Positions 46,228 to 60,058 of a stretch of 64,000 nucleotides of DNA are shown in pieces. The stretch is taken from the NCBI RefSeq assembly GCF_000226565.1, contig NC_016041.1:1178001-1242000 (forward strand), written 5' to 3'. The position numbers were made by a program, and so were the translations under genes. The first letter of the stretch is position 1. The number at the start of each line of letters is the position of its first letter. The notes beneath the pieces were generated by a model, which saw only the letters and a program-made list of their open reading frames with translations, was not told the origin of the DNA and ran no database searches. Origin of the DNA: Glaciecola nitratireducens FR1064. Lineage in GTDB: Bacteria; Pseudomonadota; Gammaproteobacteria; Enterobacterales; Alteromonadaceae.

Positions 46228-48798
46228 ATGCGTTTAGACCGATTTACAAGCAAGTTTCAAATTGCGATTTCCGATGCACAAAGCCTCGCATTGGGAAGAG
46301 ATCATCAATACATTGAACCAGTGCATCTAATGATGGCCTTACTAAACCAGCAGGGCGGTTCTGTGCGCCCGTTATTTGATCAAGCAAAGGTCAACGTAAA
46401 TAGCTTGCGTTCATCACTATCAGAAGCCATTGAAAGATTGCCTCAATTACAAGGTATTGGCGGTGATGTTCAGCTTAGTAATGACACATTAAAACTGCTC
46501 AATTTGAGCGATAAGATTGCACAGAAGCGCAAAGATGACTACATCACATCTGAAATATTTGTGCTTGCATGTATGGAAGACAAAGGCCACCTAGGCACGA
46601 TATTCAAAACATTAGGCGTTAAACAAGAAGCGATTGAGTCAGCGATTAATTCGTTGCGTAATGGTCAAAAAGTGACTGATCCAAATGCTGAAGATGTTCG
46701 ACAAGCACTGGAAAAGTTTACGATGGATCTAACAGAGCGTGCTGAGCAGGGAAAATTAGACCCAGTGATTGGGCGCGACGATGAGATCCGCCGGACGATT
46801 CAAGTCCTGCAGCGCAGAACTAAAAATAATCCTGTGTTGATCGGTGAGCCAGGTGTTGGTAAAACAGCCATTGTTGAGGGTTTAGCGCAACGAATCATTA
46901 ACGGCGAAGTACCTGAAGGTCTAAAGAACAAACGAGTATTATCTTTAGATATGGGCTCACTCTTAGCCGGTGCAAAATACCGTGGTGAATTTGAAGAACG
47001 TTTAAAAGCCGTGTTGAATGAGCTATCCAAAGAAGAAGGCAAAGTCATTTTATTTATTGACGAGCTTCATACCATGGTTGGCGCAGGTAAAGGTGAAGGA
47101 GCGATGGATGCAGGAAATATGCTCAAACCAGCGTTAGCACGCGGTGAGTTGCATTGCGTCGGCGCCACTACGCTAGACGAATACAGACAATATATTGAAA
47201 AAGACGCGGCGCTAGAACGACGCTTTCAAAAGGTGCAGGTAGATCAGCCCTCGGTGGAGGACACGATTGCTATTTTGCGCGGACTAAAAGAGCGCTATGA
47301 GCTTCACCACTCTGTTAACATTACCGACCCGGCTATTGTTGCGGCAGCCAGACTATCTAACCGCTATATCAGCGATAGGCAGTTGCCTGATAAGGCGATT
47401 GACTTAATAGATGAAGCTGCGTCTAGCATTAGAATGCAAATAGATTCCAAGCCAGATGAAATGGACAAGCTTGAGCGTCGAATTATTCAATTGAAGCTTG
47501 AAGAGCAGGCTTTATCCAAAGAAACCGACACTGCCAGCCTTAAAAGATTAGAGGTAATTGAAATAGAGCGCGAGCAGCTAGAGCAGAAATTTGGCGATTT
47601 AGATAAGATTTGGCGCGCTGAAAAAAATGCAATGCAGGGCACCCAGTTTATCAAGGGAGAGCTCGAACAAGCGAAACTTGATCTCGAGATAGCGCGCAGA
47701 GCATCTGATTTGTCCAGAATGTCAGAACTCCAGTATGGCCGTATTCCTGAGCTGGAGCTCAAACTTGAGCAGGCCAGTGAGTCTGACATAATGGAAACAC
47801 AGCTGATAAAAAATAAAGTGACTGAAAATGAAATAGCCGATGTGTTATCTCGTTGGACTGGCATTCCTGTAAGCAAAATGTTGGACAGTGAGAAAGATAA
47901 ACTAGTTAGTATGGAAGACACTATCGGTAAACGTGTCATTGGCCAAAGGGAAGCAGTGGTTGCTGTTTCAAATGCGATCAGGCGTTCTCGTGCTGGTCTT
48001 GCTGACCCAGATAAACCAACCGGCTCGTTTTTGTTTCTAGGTCCAACAGGGGTGGGGAAAACTGAACTATGTAAATCATTGGCTAACTTTTTGTTTGATA
48101 CTGAAGATGCCATGGTCCGCATTGATATGTCTGAGTTTATGGAGAAACACTCAGTGTCGAGATTAGTGGGTGCGCCGCCGGGCTATGTAGGTTATGAAGA
48201 AGGTGGTTATTTAACCGAAGCCGTTAGACGCAAACCTTATTCGGTTATTTTATTAGATGAAGTAGAAAAAGCGCATCCAGACGTATTCAATATTTTGCTG
48301 CAAGTGTTGGATGATGGCAGATTGACAGACGGGCAGGGTCGCACAGTCGACTTTAAGAACACTTTAATTATTATGACCTCTAACTTAGGTTCTGACATTA
48401 TCCAAGGTCACACTGATGACAGCACCTACGAAGAAATGAAGAAGCAAGTGATGGTAGAAGTGTCAGCTCACTTTAGGCCTGAATTTATTAACAGAGTTGA
48501 TGATATTGTTGTATTCCATTCATTGGGTAGGGAAGAGATAAAGTCGATTGCTAAAATTCAGCTCTTAGGCTTACGTCAGCGCCTACAAGAAATGGGATTA
48601 AAATTAGAAATATCTGGTGCAGCATTAGATATAATTGCTGATGCGGGATTTGACCCAGTGTATGGTGCGAGACCGCTGAAGCGTGCAATTCAAACTCAGA
48701 TTGAAAACCCATTAGCTGAAACTCTATTAAGTGACAAACTTGTCGATAAGGAAGTAGTCAGAATTGATGCGGTTGATGGCGTTTTAGTGATTGCTTAA
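46228..48798 (+). CDS. clpB: Disaggregase chaperone ClpB
   Basis: Hexameric AAA+ chaperone that pulls proteins out of aggregates together with DnaK. Domains: Clp N-domain (1-145), first AAA+ with Walker A GEPGVGKT (206-213), the long coiled-coil middle domain (about 400-525), second AAA+ with GPTGVGKT (near 606) and the C-terminal D2-small domain. 856 residues and complete. It follows a sigma-32-like promoter and is closed by a 13-bp hairpin. Confidence 0.97.
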   Translation: MRLDRFTSKFQIAISDAQSLALGRDHQYIEPVHLMMALLNQQGGSVRPLFDQAKVNVNSLRSSLSEAIERLPQLQGIGGDVQLSNDTLKLLNLSDKIAQKRKDDYITSEIFVLACMEDKGHLGTIFKTLGVKQEAIESAINSLRNGQKVTDPNAEDVRQALEKFTMDLTERAEQGKLDPVIGRDDEIRRTIQVLQRRTKNNPVLIGEPGVGKTAIVEGLAQRIINGEVPEGLKNKRVLSLDMGSLLAGAKYRGEFEERLKAVLNELSKEEGKVILFIDELHTMVGAGKGEGAMDAGNMLKPALARGELHCVGATTLDEYRQYIEKDAALERRFQKVQVDQPSVEDTIAILRGLKERYELHHSVNITDPAIVAAARLSNRYISDRQLPDKAIDLIDEAASSIRMQIDSKPDEMDKLERRIIQLKLEEQALSKETDTASLKRLEVIEIEREQLEQKFGDLDKIWRAEKNAMQGTQFIKGELEQAKLDLEIARRASDLSRMSELQYGRIPELELKLEQASESDIMETQLIKNKVTENEIADVLSRWTGIPVSKMLDSEKDKLVSMEDTIGKRVIGQREAVVAVSNAIRRSRAGLADPDKPTGSFLFLGPTGVGKTELCKSLANFLFDTEDAMVRIDMSEFMEKHSVSRLVGAPPGYVGYEEGGYLTEAVRRKPYSVILLDEVEKAHPDVFNILLQVLDDGRLTDGQGRTVDFKNTLIIMTSNLGSDIIQGHTDDSTYEEMKKQVMVEVSAHFRPEFINRVDDIVVFHSLGREEIKSIAKIQLLGLRQRLQEMGLKLEISGAALDIIADAGFDPVYGARPLKRAIQTQIENPLAETLLSDKLVDKEVVRIDAVDGVLVIA

Positions 48799-48808
48799 TC
48801 AGTCGTTT

Positions 48809-48839
48809 ATAATGCCATTAGGATTACTAATGGCATTAT
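48809..48839 (+). terminator. Terminator after clpB
   Basis: Perfect 13-bp stem (arms 48809-48821 and 48827-48839, 5-nt loop) eleven bases after the clpB stop, followed by TTAAATAAG, a weak T tract. Confidence 0.75.
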
Positions 48840-48900
48840 TTAAATAAGCTGATAAATACATCAAAACTGGCGTGTTGTTCTAAACTAGATAGTTGTTCCT

Positions 48901-49416
48901 TCATGCTTCGTGCGCTTGTTGAGCGAAATTATATGCAGCATCAACGTTATTGTTAGAAAGATAGAAGTCGCCCGTCAATAAATTTACGTCAGGATTTTTG
49001 GGTTAGGTTTTGGTCAATGAATCTAAAAGAATTGTAGCCTCATCTATATCGCCTAGCGATAACAATGCTCTCACGCTGTCACGTATGGCAAAGAAGTTGG
49101 TTTCATCTAATTCTAAAATTCTATTTAAAGTGACTAAACTGCCAGCGGCATCGGAGACTCGCCATTGAGCTAAACTTAAACGGTATAGGTCGTTTACATT
49201 GTCACTATAGAGGCCTAATAATGTTTTAAAATCTTCTTTCGCTTTTGTAAACTCATTTGAGTTATTGAAAATTAGGGCTATTTTGTAGAAATACTTGGCG
49301 TTTAAAAAGTCATCCTTTATTAGCGTATTCAGTATTATCAATGCATCACGGTTGTTGCCATTGGCAATATTTATGTCAATCAGCGGTTCGCTAAATAAAA
49401 CTTTCTCATATCTTTC
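48901..49416 (-). pseudogene. Decayed TPR-repeat gene with in-frame stops
   Basis: Minus-strand reading gives convincing tetratricopeptide-like text from 49416 down to 48901, broken by a TAA at 49003-49005. After the stop, the same frame continues with KNPDVNLLTGDFYLSNNN and AAYNFAQQAHEA until TGA at 48901-48903. Upstream, the frame is closed by TAG at 49417-49419 and contains no ATG; the only start is a TTG at 49341. The style (NPDVNLLTGDFYLSNNNVDA) recalls TPR lipoproteins of PEP-CTERM/exopolysaccharide systems, but that is uncertain. It looks like the internal remnant of a longer gene. Confidence 0.75.
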
Positions 49417-49690
49417 CTACAACTTAATGGAATTTGTATTCTGCCTAGCAAATTTGATGCTTAAAAGAATTTTGCATATTTTTCAGTTGGTTGTGAGTGT
49501 AATGCGCTAGTGTGTCAAAAAGCCTGACACACATGTCTCCTTGACTGGTCACAACAACAGCGGATTGACTAACATATACAGCTCTATTGTTTATGTATAC
49601 AATTAATCAACGAATAAGAATGCGTGTAAATCGGAGCAGCTGACCGCAATAAAGGTGCTTAGTGTTTCGAAGCGCAGTTAATCTAAACTA

Positions 49691-50578
49691 ATGAGTACAA
49701 CTATATATATGCAAGCCAATAAACGAAAAGGTATTTATCTCTTACCGAACCTACTAACAACGGCAGGGCTATTTTCAGGCTTTTACGCTGTCGTTATGTC
49801 AATGAACAATCATTTTGAATCCGCAGCAATTGCAATATTTGTGGCCATGATATTCGATGGGTTAGATGGTCGTGTTGCGCGGATGACAAATACACAAAGT
49901 GACTTTGGAGCCGAATATGATTCGATGGCTGATATGGTTTCTTTCGGCATGGCACCAGCATTGGTAGCTTATAACTTCGGTCTTGCTGAGTTAGGCAAGA
50001 TTGGTTGGTTAGCGGCGTTCGTTTATGTTGCGTGTGCTGCATTAAGGTTGGCACGGTTTAATACGCAGGTAGGTATTGCTGACAATCGATTTTTTCAGGG
50101 CTTAGCGAGTCCGGCCGCGGCTGCACTTGTTGCTGGTATGGTATGGGTAGGAATCGATTACGACATTGATGGAAATGAATATGGGATCATTGTTGCGATA
50201 GTGACCGGTATTTCAGGGCTATTAATGGTTAGTAATTTTAAATACAACAGTTTTAAGACGATAGATTTACATGGGAAAGTACCATTTGTAGCAATACTCG
50301 TCGTTATGTTGGTATTCATAGTAGTGGCAACTGCACCTTCTCTTGTGCTCTTCATCGTGTTTCTATTATATGCGGTTGCTGGGCCCGTTAATACTTTTAG
50401 GTCGGTTGAAAAAGTGACGTTAGAGGATGTGATCGGAGAGACAGCAGAAGACGCCGATTTTGAGGGAGCGTCTGAGGATAATGTCGAAGCTGCAGATAAG
50501 AACGCAACATCGAGCAACAATACTGTTGATAAAGATACAGCCGATAATAAAGACAAAGATTCGAAGAAAGAAAAGTAA
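49691..50578 (+). CDS. pssA: CDP-diacylglycerol-serine O-phosphatidyltransferase
   Basis: Membrane enzyme making phosphatidylserine, the precursor of phosphatidylethanolamine. The CDP-alcohol phosphotransferase signature DGLDGRVARMTNTQSDFG and EYDSMAD spans about residues 56-82, and there are about seven hydrophobic segments. The last 50 residues are an acidic/lysine-rich, probably disordered tail (ADKNATSSNNTVDKDT). It belongs to the integral-membrane type I/II PssA rather than the E. coli PLD-like form. Start at the ATG 49691. Confidence 0.92.
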   Translation: MSTTIYMQANKRKGIYLLPNLLTTAGLFSGFYAVVMSMNNHFESAAIAIFVAMIFDGLDGRVARMTNTQSDFGAEYDSMADMVSFGMAPALVAYNFGLAELGKIGWLAAFVYVACAALRLARFNTQVGIADNRFFQGLASPAAAALVAGMVWVGIDYDIDGNEYGIIVAIVTGISGLLMVSNFKYNSFKTIDLHGKVPFVAILVVMLVFIVVATAPSLVLFIVFLLYAVAGPVNTFRSVEKVTLEDVIGETAEDADFEGASEDNVEAADKNATSSNNTVDKDTADNKDKDSKKEK

Positions 50579-50816
50579 TCATCGGTAATCCAATTTATAT
50601 CGTTGTAGCATAAGCAGCCTTTAGCACCCACTATTGCTGCTTGTGCCTACTTTTATAGCTTAACCCTGAAGTATCGAATCGTTAAGCTGACAATAGCTTT
50701 AAAAGTATAATCATTAAACTGTTGAATTTATTGGTTTAAATCTATTTATTGACGTATTTATATACACTTAATACTAGATTATCTCCCTACCTTATAAAAA
50801 TAATTGTAAAAAAGAC

Positions 50817-50844
50817 TTGAACACTTTATTTGATTCTGTAGAAT
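50817..50844 (+). promoter_or_regulatory. rRNA promoter P1
   Basis: TTGAAC (50817-50822), 16-base spacer, TAGAAT (50839-50844) with a GCGCGC discriminator directly after, as expected for a stringently controlled rrn P1. AT-rich sequence upstream could act as an UP element. The 50579-50816 stretch before it holds no gene; one 8-bp inverted repeat (50657-50664/50681-50688) may end pssA. Confidence 0.75.
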
Positions 50845-50977
50845 GCGCGCTCTGTTCAAGGGAGGCAGCCAAACAGTAGTTTGCTGGTTCGCACGAACAG
50901 GATGTTTTAGGGCAGTTTGAATTGGTTTTATCGTTTGCTTCGGTTAAAAATAAATTCAAATTAAATTGCAAAAAACC

Positions 50978-51005
50978 TTGACAATAAAAACGATGCAGGT
51001 AGTAT
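50978..51005 (+). promoter_or_regulatory. rRNA promoter P2
   Basis: TTGACA (50978-50983), 16-base spacer, TAGTAT (51000-51005), about 160 bp after P1 and 150 bp before 16S. The -10 is a 4/6 match. Confidence 0.6.
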
Positions 51006-51073
51006 ACGCATCCCGCTTGAGACGGCACACAACGTGACTTTCAAGCCGCCAGTGAAATGGAAAGAAGCTGGCA

Positions 51074-51086
51074 TGTTCTTTAACAA
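51074..51086 (+). promoter_or_regulatory. boxA antitermination site of the 16S leader
   Basis: TGTTCTTTAACAA, one base from the E. coli boxA core TGCTCTTTAACAA; bound by NusB/S10. Just after it the 16S processing stem begins: 51089-51122 pairs, almost perfectly, with 52706-52740 downstream of 16S. Confidence 0.85.
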
Positions 51087-51156
51087 TTTATAACAAGACA
51101 ATCTGTGTGGGCACTCATTAAGAGTGTCGACAACAAAAAACGATTTACAAAAAATT

Positions 51157-52689
<1,533 letters not shown>

Positions 52690-52788
52690 CTATTAGTTGC
52701 GCGTTCTTAATGCAGTGTTCACACAGATTATCTTGTTATATAAAAGAAAGAGTAAAAAAGTAGTTTAGGCAATATAAGCCTGCAACAT

Positions 52789-52865
<77 letters not shown>

Positions 52866-52968
52866 TTTTGTGATTTTTACTGCGTTGGACGCCACCTCAT
52901 GTGCAAAAGCACACTTCGGTAGCTTCCGCCTTGTTAAAATCCCAAAATACATTTTTACTCGCATGTAA

Positions 52969-53044
52969 GGGGCTTTAGCTCAGCTGGGAGAGCGCCTGCC
53001 TTGCACGCAGGAGGTCAGCAGTTCGATCCTGCTAAGCTCCACCA
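52969..53044 (+). tRNA. tRNA-Ala (TGC)
   Basis: 76-nt tRNA with anticodon TGC in CTTGCAC, TTCGATC T-loop and encoded CCA. It is 103 bp after tRNA-Ile; that gap contains a stem (TGTGC/GCACA around AAAA, flanked by GCCACC/GGTAGC). Confidence 0.97.
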
Positions 53045-53161
53045 ATTTCTGTGATGGAAATTGACCTTACATGAAAAGGCAACAACCTTAATGAATACGC
53101 ATATTGAATGTTTATCCATTAAGGTTTTTTAAACCTTAAAAGTGACGCATTAGTGTGTCAC

Positions 53162-53174
53162 TGTTCTTTAACAA
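53162..53174 (+). promoter_or_regulatory. boxA site in the 16S-23S spacer
   Basis: TGTTCTTTAACAA, identical to the one in the 16S leader, 366 bp before 23S. The whole 53045-53527 spacer (483 bp) has no gene; it also holds the repeated hairpin element at 53297-53372. Confidence 0.8.
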
Positions 53175-53296
53175 TTTGGAAAGCTGATAATTAGTAATCA
53201 ATATTTAACGAAAGAGTAATTGATGAATTAAATTCAACTTAGGTTGAATGAGATTCTTTCAACGCTACTCTATCTGACAAAGTGTAAGTGATTGAT

Positions 53297-53372
53297 GTCA
53301 TTAACCGTCATTAGGCGAGTGATACATCGGTTGCGTAGAAGTTTCCGCTGAAAGGCGCGAAAATTCTACACG
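53297..53372 (+). repeat. Spacer hairpin element, copy A (before 23S)
   Basis: About 76 nt, related to copy B at 56555-56630 (roughly 70 percent identical over the length). The 3' half folds: GTAGAA/TTCTAC (53335-53340/53364-53369) around TTTCCGC/GCG(C)GAAA. Paired bases differ between copies in compensating ways, which argues for a conserved RNA structure. Confidence 0.65.
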
Positions 53373-53527
53373 ATATTTGATTAGCAAAACTTGTCATGCA
53401 TACGACTAGCAGATTACGAGCAATCGTTAAGCTGCACCACAGTTGCCGATTAAAAAGGCGGTGGCTGATAAAATGCGCATGTTTTCATTCTTGGCGGGGT
53501 GAATACGTACGCTATTTTGGGTTGTAT

Positions 53528-56406
<2,879 letters not shown>

Positions 56407-56554
56407 ACAACACCAAAGTAGCGTAAGCGAAAGGGTTGAAGTGTGACAAGTAGCCAAATCAAATAAAGTAAGACAGAGTAGTGACTCTGCGTTGAATAGA
56501 GACATTGATTATTAGCTTTCTAAATATGTTAAAACAAAGATTAATGTAATTGTT

Positions 56555-56630
56555 GTCATCTACCGCCCTGTGGCGAGAGAGACATCAGTTGCGCAGAAGC
56601 CATCGCAAAGAGCGCGATGATTCTGCACCA
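56555..56630 (+). repeat. Spacer hairpin element, copy B (23S-5S spacer)
   Basis: Second copy of the 76-nt element at 53297. Stem GCAGAA/TTCTGC (56593-56598/56621-56626) around CATCGC/GCGATG (56601-56606/56614-56619). Ends seven bases before 5S, so it could guide 5S processing. Confidence 0.65.
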
Positions 56631-56636
56631 AGCTTA

Positions 56637-56755
56637 TGCCTGACGGCAATAGCGATACGGTACCACCTGAATCCATTTCGAACTCAGAAGTGAAACGTAT
56701 TAGCGGCAATGGTAGTGTGGGGTTTCCCCATGTGAGAGTAGCACACCGTCAGGCT
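56637..56755 (+). rRNA. rrf: 5S ribosomal RNA
   Basis: About 119 nt. It begins TGCCTGACGGCAATAGCG and ends CACACCGTCAGGC, whose ends pair; the internal CCGAACTCAGAAGTGAAAC-like text (here TTTCGAACTCAGAAGTGAAA) is diagnostic. Ends estimated to a base or two. Confidence 0.96.
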
Positions 56756-56765
56756 CCCATTTAAG

Positions 56766-56790
56766 AACCCGTCCTTGTGACGGGTTTTTT
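56766..56790 (+). terminator. rRNA operon terminator
   Basis: Perfect 8-bp stem AACCCGTC/GACGGGTT (56766-56773/56779-56786) with a T run extending to 56790. The next 317 bp, to 57107, show no gene, only AT-rich sequence and the EF-hand promoter region. Confidence 0.93.
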
Positions 56791-57107
56791 CTTTCTAGAC
56801 ACGAGAACTCTGTACTACAGTGACCCCTACACCTTTTTCTCACCTGTTTATCATCGACAAAACGCCGGTGTTATCTATTGCATACAGTAAAATAATGAAT
56901 TTTTCAAGCACCTAGCAGAGTCTTACGAAAATGATTGATGTGGTGTTACCAAAATGAAACATGTTTTGAGGATAAAAGGCGTATTATTTTAGATGTGTTT
57001 TTCCAAGTTACTGTAATTATTACATAATTTTTATCTGGCATGAATTGTGAAGTAGATTCATTGAGAACACCTTCTTCTCGTAACTTTTTATGGAATGGAG
57101 ATTTATT

Positions 57108-57353
57108 ATGAATAATAAACGGAATATATTTTTGTCTATGGTGGCGTTCGCGTTCACGCTCGCCTTAACCTCAACAAGTGCATTTTCAAATGAAGGTTTG
57201 TTTAAAACTTTAGATACAGACGCAAACGGTATGATTTCTGAAGAGGAAGCCGAAGCTCACGACGTGCTTTATGAGCTATTTGATTCCCTAGATATCGATG
57301 GCGATGGTTTTATTAGCTCGGATGAATTTGCAGTCGCCAATTTGAAAAAATAA
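57108..57353 (+). CDS. Small exported EF-hand protein
   Basis: 81-residue protein with an N-terminal signal peptide (hydrophobic FLSMVAFAFTLALTSTSAFS, then cleavage near AFS-NE) and two EF-hand loops, DTDANGMISEEE and DIDGDGFISSDE, both with the acidic 1,3,5,12 positions, so calcium binding is likely. The ATG at 57108 has GGAG seven bases upstream; the in-frame ATG at 57090 does not. Function unknown; possibly a periplasmic calcium sensor or buffer. Confidence 0.82.
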   Translation: MNNKRNIFLSMVAFAFTLALTSTSAFSNEGLFKTLDTDANGMISEEEAEAHDVLYELFDSLDIDGDGFISSDEFAVANLKK

Positions 57354-57394
57354 TTTTTAACGTCACTTTTTACCAAACAAGGATTCCTGTTTTT

Positions 57395-57410
57395 GCCTCA
57401 TGGATGAGGC
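57395..57410 (+). terminator. Terminator after the EF-hand gene
   Basis: Perfect 6-bp stem GCCTCA/TGAGGC around TGGA, followed by TTTCCCTTCTT. Weak T run. Confidence 0.6.
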
Positions 57411-57563
57411 TTTCCCTTCTTAACTCTACTGATTTAGTCATAGCCTGCGACAAAAGTATTATTAATCAATGTAGCTTTTGCGCCGATAATAACTATATTA
57501 TTCATCAGTCTTTATTGTCTGTACGGAAGACGCTCATTTAAATCAATTTCAGAGGGCTGTCTA

Positions 57564-59129
57564 TTGAAACCGATTTTGCTTCTTAGAACCTTAGGGTCTG
57601 TTTTTCTAATTGCCGTTGTTTATATTACTTTTTATTTCGAGTTAGGGCCGCTAATCACTAGTGTCTCCGTCTGCATCATTTTTATTGCGGCTACTTTTGC
57701 ATTCGCTTTTTTTGCAAGCGCGTCGAAAACTCAGGATATTGCGCCTGCTAGTACCATCGTGCAAGACATGCGAAGGGCAGGTGAAAATATTGCACAGCAA
57801 TCGAGTGAAATAGCCATTGGTAGCGCAAACGTGTCTCATTTCGTAGATAAATTAGCCAATTTATTTGATGCGCAAGTTGAAAGTACGAAACAAATCGCAG
57901 AACGTGTTACAGCCATTGAAAGCTCCAATCAATCCATTATTGAAATTAGCCAAGAAGCTTTAATTAGTATTTCAGATTCATTTGGCGATGCAAACGACTC
58001 TGTGGAATTGTTGCAACAAGTGTCCGCTCAACAAATCACACTGCAATCTCGCATAAACGACACCAATACACTTTTATTAAGCCTAAGAGACAATGCAACG
58101 GATATAGCAAGCATTGTAGAAACGATTAATCAACTCGCAGCTCAAACTAACATGCTGGCACTTAATGCAGCCATTGAGGCAGCTAGGGCTGGTGAGCAGG
58201 GTAGAGGATTTGCTGTAGTTGCAGATGAGGTAAGAAATTTAGCAAAAAGGACGACGGAAGCAACAAAGGGAATTAAGTCGGTACTTGAAGAAATTACCAA
58301 AGGCAGTAATTCTTCCGTTGAGGCGATTGAGAAAGTTACCAATGCTGGGAATCAAATGGCAGATTATGTAGCTCAAGCATCTGATCGTGTATCTAAATCA
58401 GCTTCAACCTCATTGATAGCCAAAGAGTCGATGGATAGCCTGACCATACGTGTTGCTGAAACTAAAGAGGTAAATAGCGGAATTTCAACGCACGCAGAGA
58501 GTCTTTTTCTTTCTACTGATTCTTTAAAGCGAGAACTAGAGGATGTCTCTGATAAGGTACTGGTATTGTGTCATCAAACTGAAGGAATATTTCGAACCCT
58601 AAACGTGTTCGATTTAGAGAATAGAAATGCAATGGTTCAGAACTTGGCAATTCAAACTGCCGGTGCAATCGGCAAGTTATTTGAAGAATCAATACATAAT
58701 GCAAAGATAAGTGAAAATGATCTTTTTGATACTAATTATCAGCCTATTGCAAATACTGACCCAATGAAACACACGACTAAATTTGATAAGTTTACAGATA
58801 AGCTATTACCGTCATTACAAGAAACAATTCTTCAGGAAAATAATTTTATTATTTATGCAGGTGCGGTTGATAGAAATGGTTATTTTCCAACGCACAATCA
58901 TTGCTTTTCGAAGCCATTAACTGGCAACTATGAGACAGATTTGGTCGGTAATAGAACTAAACGAATATTTGACGACTATACGGGTTCACGATGCGGTAGC
59001 AATCAAGAATTGTTTTTACTGCAAACCTATAAACGCGATACGGGTGAAGTTATGCATGATTTATCAGCACCTATTTATGTGAACGGTAAACACTGGGGAG
59101 GATTTAGAATAGGCTATAAAGCGTCTTAG
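57564..59129 (+). CDS. Methyl-accepting chemotaxis protein with C-terminal sensor domain
   Basis: 521-residue chemoreceptor. Two membrane helices lie close together at the N-terminus (about 5-25 and 30-50) with almost no periplasmic loop, then the signalling hairpin with tip [20 protein letters not shown] (about 190-210). The last 120 residues, after the signalling domain, resemble a Cache/PAS-like sensor ([49 protein letters not shown]), so sensing is probably cytoplasmic. No CheR-binding pentapeptide at the end. TTG start, preceded by AGAGGG at good spacing. Confidence 0.9.
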   Translation: MKPILLLRTLGSVFLIAVVYITFYFELGPLITSVSVCIIFIAATFAFAFFASASKTQDIAPASTIVQDMRRAGENIAQQSSEIAIGSANVSHFVDKLANLFDAQVESTKQIAERVTAIESSNQSIIEISQEALISISDSFGDANDSVELLQQVSAQQITLQSRINDTNTLLLSLRDNATDIASIVETINQLAAQTNMLALNAAIEAARAGEQGRGFAVVADEVRNLAKRTTEATKGIKSVLEEITKGSNSSVEAIEKVTNAGNQMADYVAQASDRVSKSASTSLIAKESMDSLTIRVAETKEVNSGISTHAESLFLSTDSLKRELEDVSDKVLVLCHQTEGIFRTLNVFDLENRNAMVQNLAIQTAGAIGKLFEESIHNAKISENDLFDTNYQPIANTDPMKHTTKFDKFTDKLLPSLQETILQENNFIIYAGAVDRNGYFPTHNHCFSKPLTGNYETDLVGNRTKRIFDDYTGSRCGSNQELFLLQTYKRDTGEVMHDLSAPIYVNGKHWGGFRIGYKAS

Positions 59130-59140
59130 TAAAAACTCAA

Positions 59141-59168
59141 CCAATAGCGCAAAAAGAAACGCTATTGG
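59141..59168 (+). terminator. Hairpin after the chemoreceptor gene
   Basis: Perfect 9-bp stem CCAATAGCG/CGCTATTGG (59141-59149/59160-59168), 10-nt A-rich loop, no T run. Confidence 0.55.
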
Positions 59169-59365
59169 CTGTTAAGTATGCCCATCTTTAGCTTTAGCGT
59201 TTTCACGTTAAAGTGCTTCATGCACATCTTGTAAATGAGATTATCCAGCTAGTAGACATAGATCGAAATCTTCTAGTAATAAACACATCAAATCCTGTTT
59301 TTTTTGACCTCAATCAAGTAATATTCACCGCTCTTAAATTACTGTCAACAACGAAGGTCGTGCCA

Positions 59366-59494
59366 ATGAGTAATGATACTGAATTTAAAGAAGTTTTTAA
59401 CGGTTGGTATTTTTTGGGGGTGCTTGTTGTTTTACTAGCGTTGCCACTTATGCATATACTAGCTGGTTGGTATGTATTCTTTTTCAGCAATTAA
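59366..59494 (+). CDS. Tiny membrane protein before apt
   Basis: A 42-residue ORF with one hydrophobic helix (YFLGVLVVLLALPLMHILAG) and an acidic N-terminus (MSNDTEFKEVFNG). CGAAGG lies at good distance before the ATG; the frame continues upstream to 59213 but without signs of coding. It ends 18 bp before apt. I do not recognise a family; chance is possible. Confidence 0.45.
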   Translation: MSNDTEFKEVFNGWYFLGVLVVLLALPLMHILAGWYVFFFSN

Positions 59495-59512
59495 TCTGTA
59501 TTAGGTAGTGAA

Positions 59513-60049
59513 GTGACAATCGAATTAATCAAATCTGCAATAACCTCCATCCCTGATTATCCAAAAAAAGGGATCATGTTTCGTGATGTAACGAGTGTGC
59601 TTCAAAATCATGAAGCTTTCACCGCTTGTATTGAGCAATTGAAAGCCCAATTTAATGGAATGACTTTTGACAAGGTTGTTGGCACTGAAGCAAGAGGATT
59701 CCTTTTTGGCGCTCCATTAGCCCTAGAAATGGGGATCGGCTTCGTTCCCGCCAGGAAACCTGGCAAATTGCCCAGAGAAGTGATTTCTGAAACATATGAA
59801 CTTGAATATGGTATCGATGCCTTAGAAATACATAAAGATGCTATTTTACCTGGCGAAAGAGTATTAATGATTGACGATCTGCTCGCTACAGGCGGCACAA
59901 TGGTCGCCACTGCTAATTTAATTCGTCAATTAGGCGGTATCGCTGAACACGCAGGTTTTGTTATATCCTTACCTGAAATTGGCGGTGCGAAAAAGTTAGA
60001 AGAACATGGTGTGACACCATTTAGTTTAATTGAATTTGAGGGTGAGTAA
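59513..60049 (+). CDS. apt: Adenine phosphoribosyltransferase
   Basis: Salvages adenine with PRPP to AMP. Motifs: [33 protein letters not shown], and the PRPP loop [15 protein letters not shown]. 178 residues. GTG start. It heads apt-dnaX-ybaB-recR, as in E. coli; apt ends nine bases before dnaX. Confidence 0.96.
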   Translation: MTIELIKSAITSIPDYPKKGIMFRDVTSVLQNHEAFTACIEQLKAQFNGMTFDKVVGTEARGFLFGAPLALEMGIGFVPARKPGKLPREVISETYELEYGIDALEIHKDAILPGERVLMIDDLLATGGTMVATANLIRQLGGIAEHAGFVISLPEIGGAKKLEEHGVTPFSLIEFEGE

Positions 60050-60058
60050 CTTACTATA

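Noticed and set aside
49295-49510. Plus-strand ORF opposite the TPR remnant
   Set aside because: It is a shadow of the pseudogene in the other strand, without a ribosome site.
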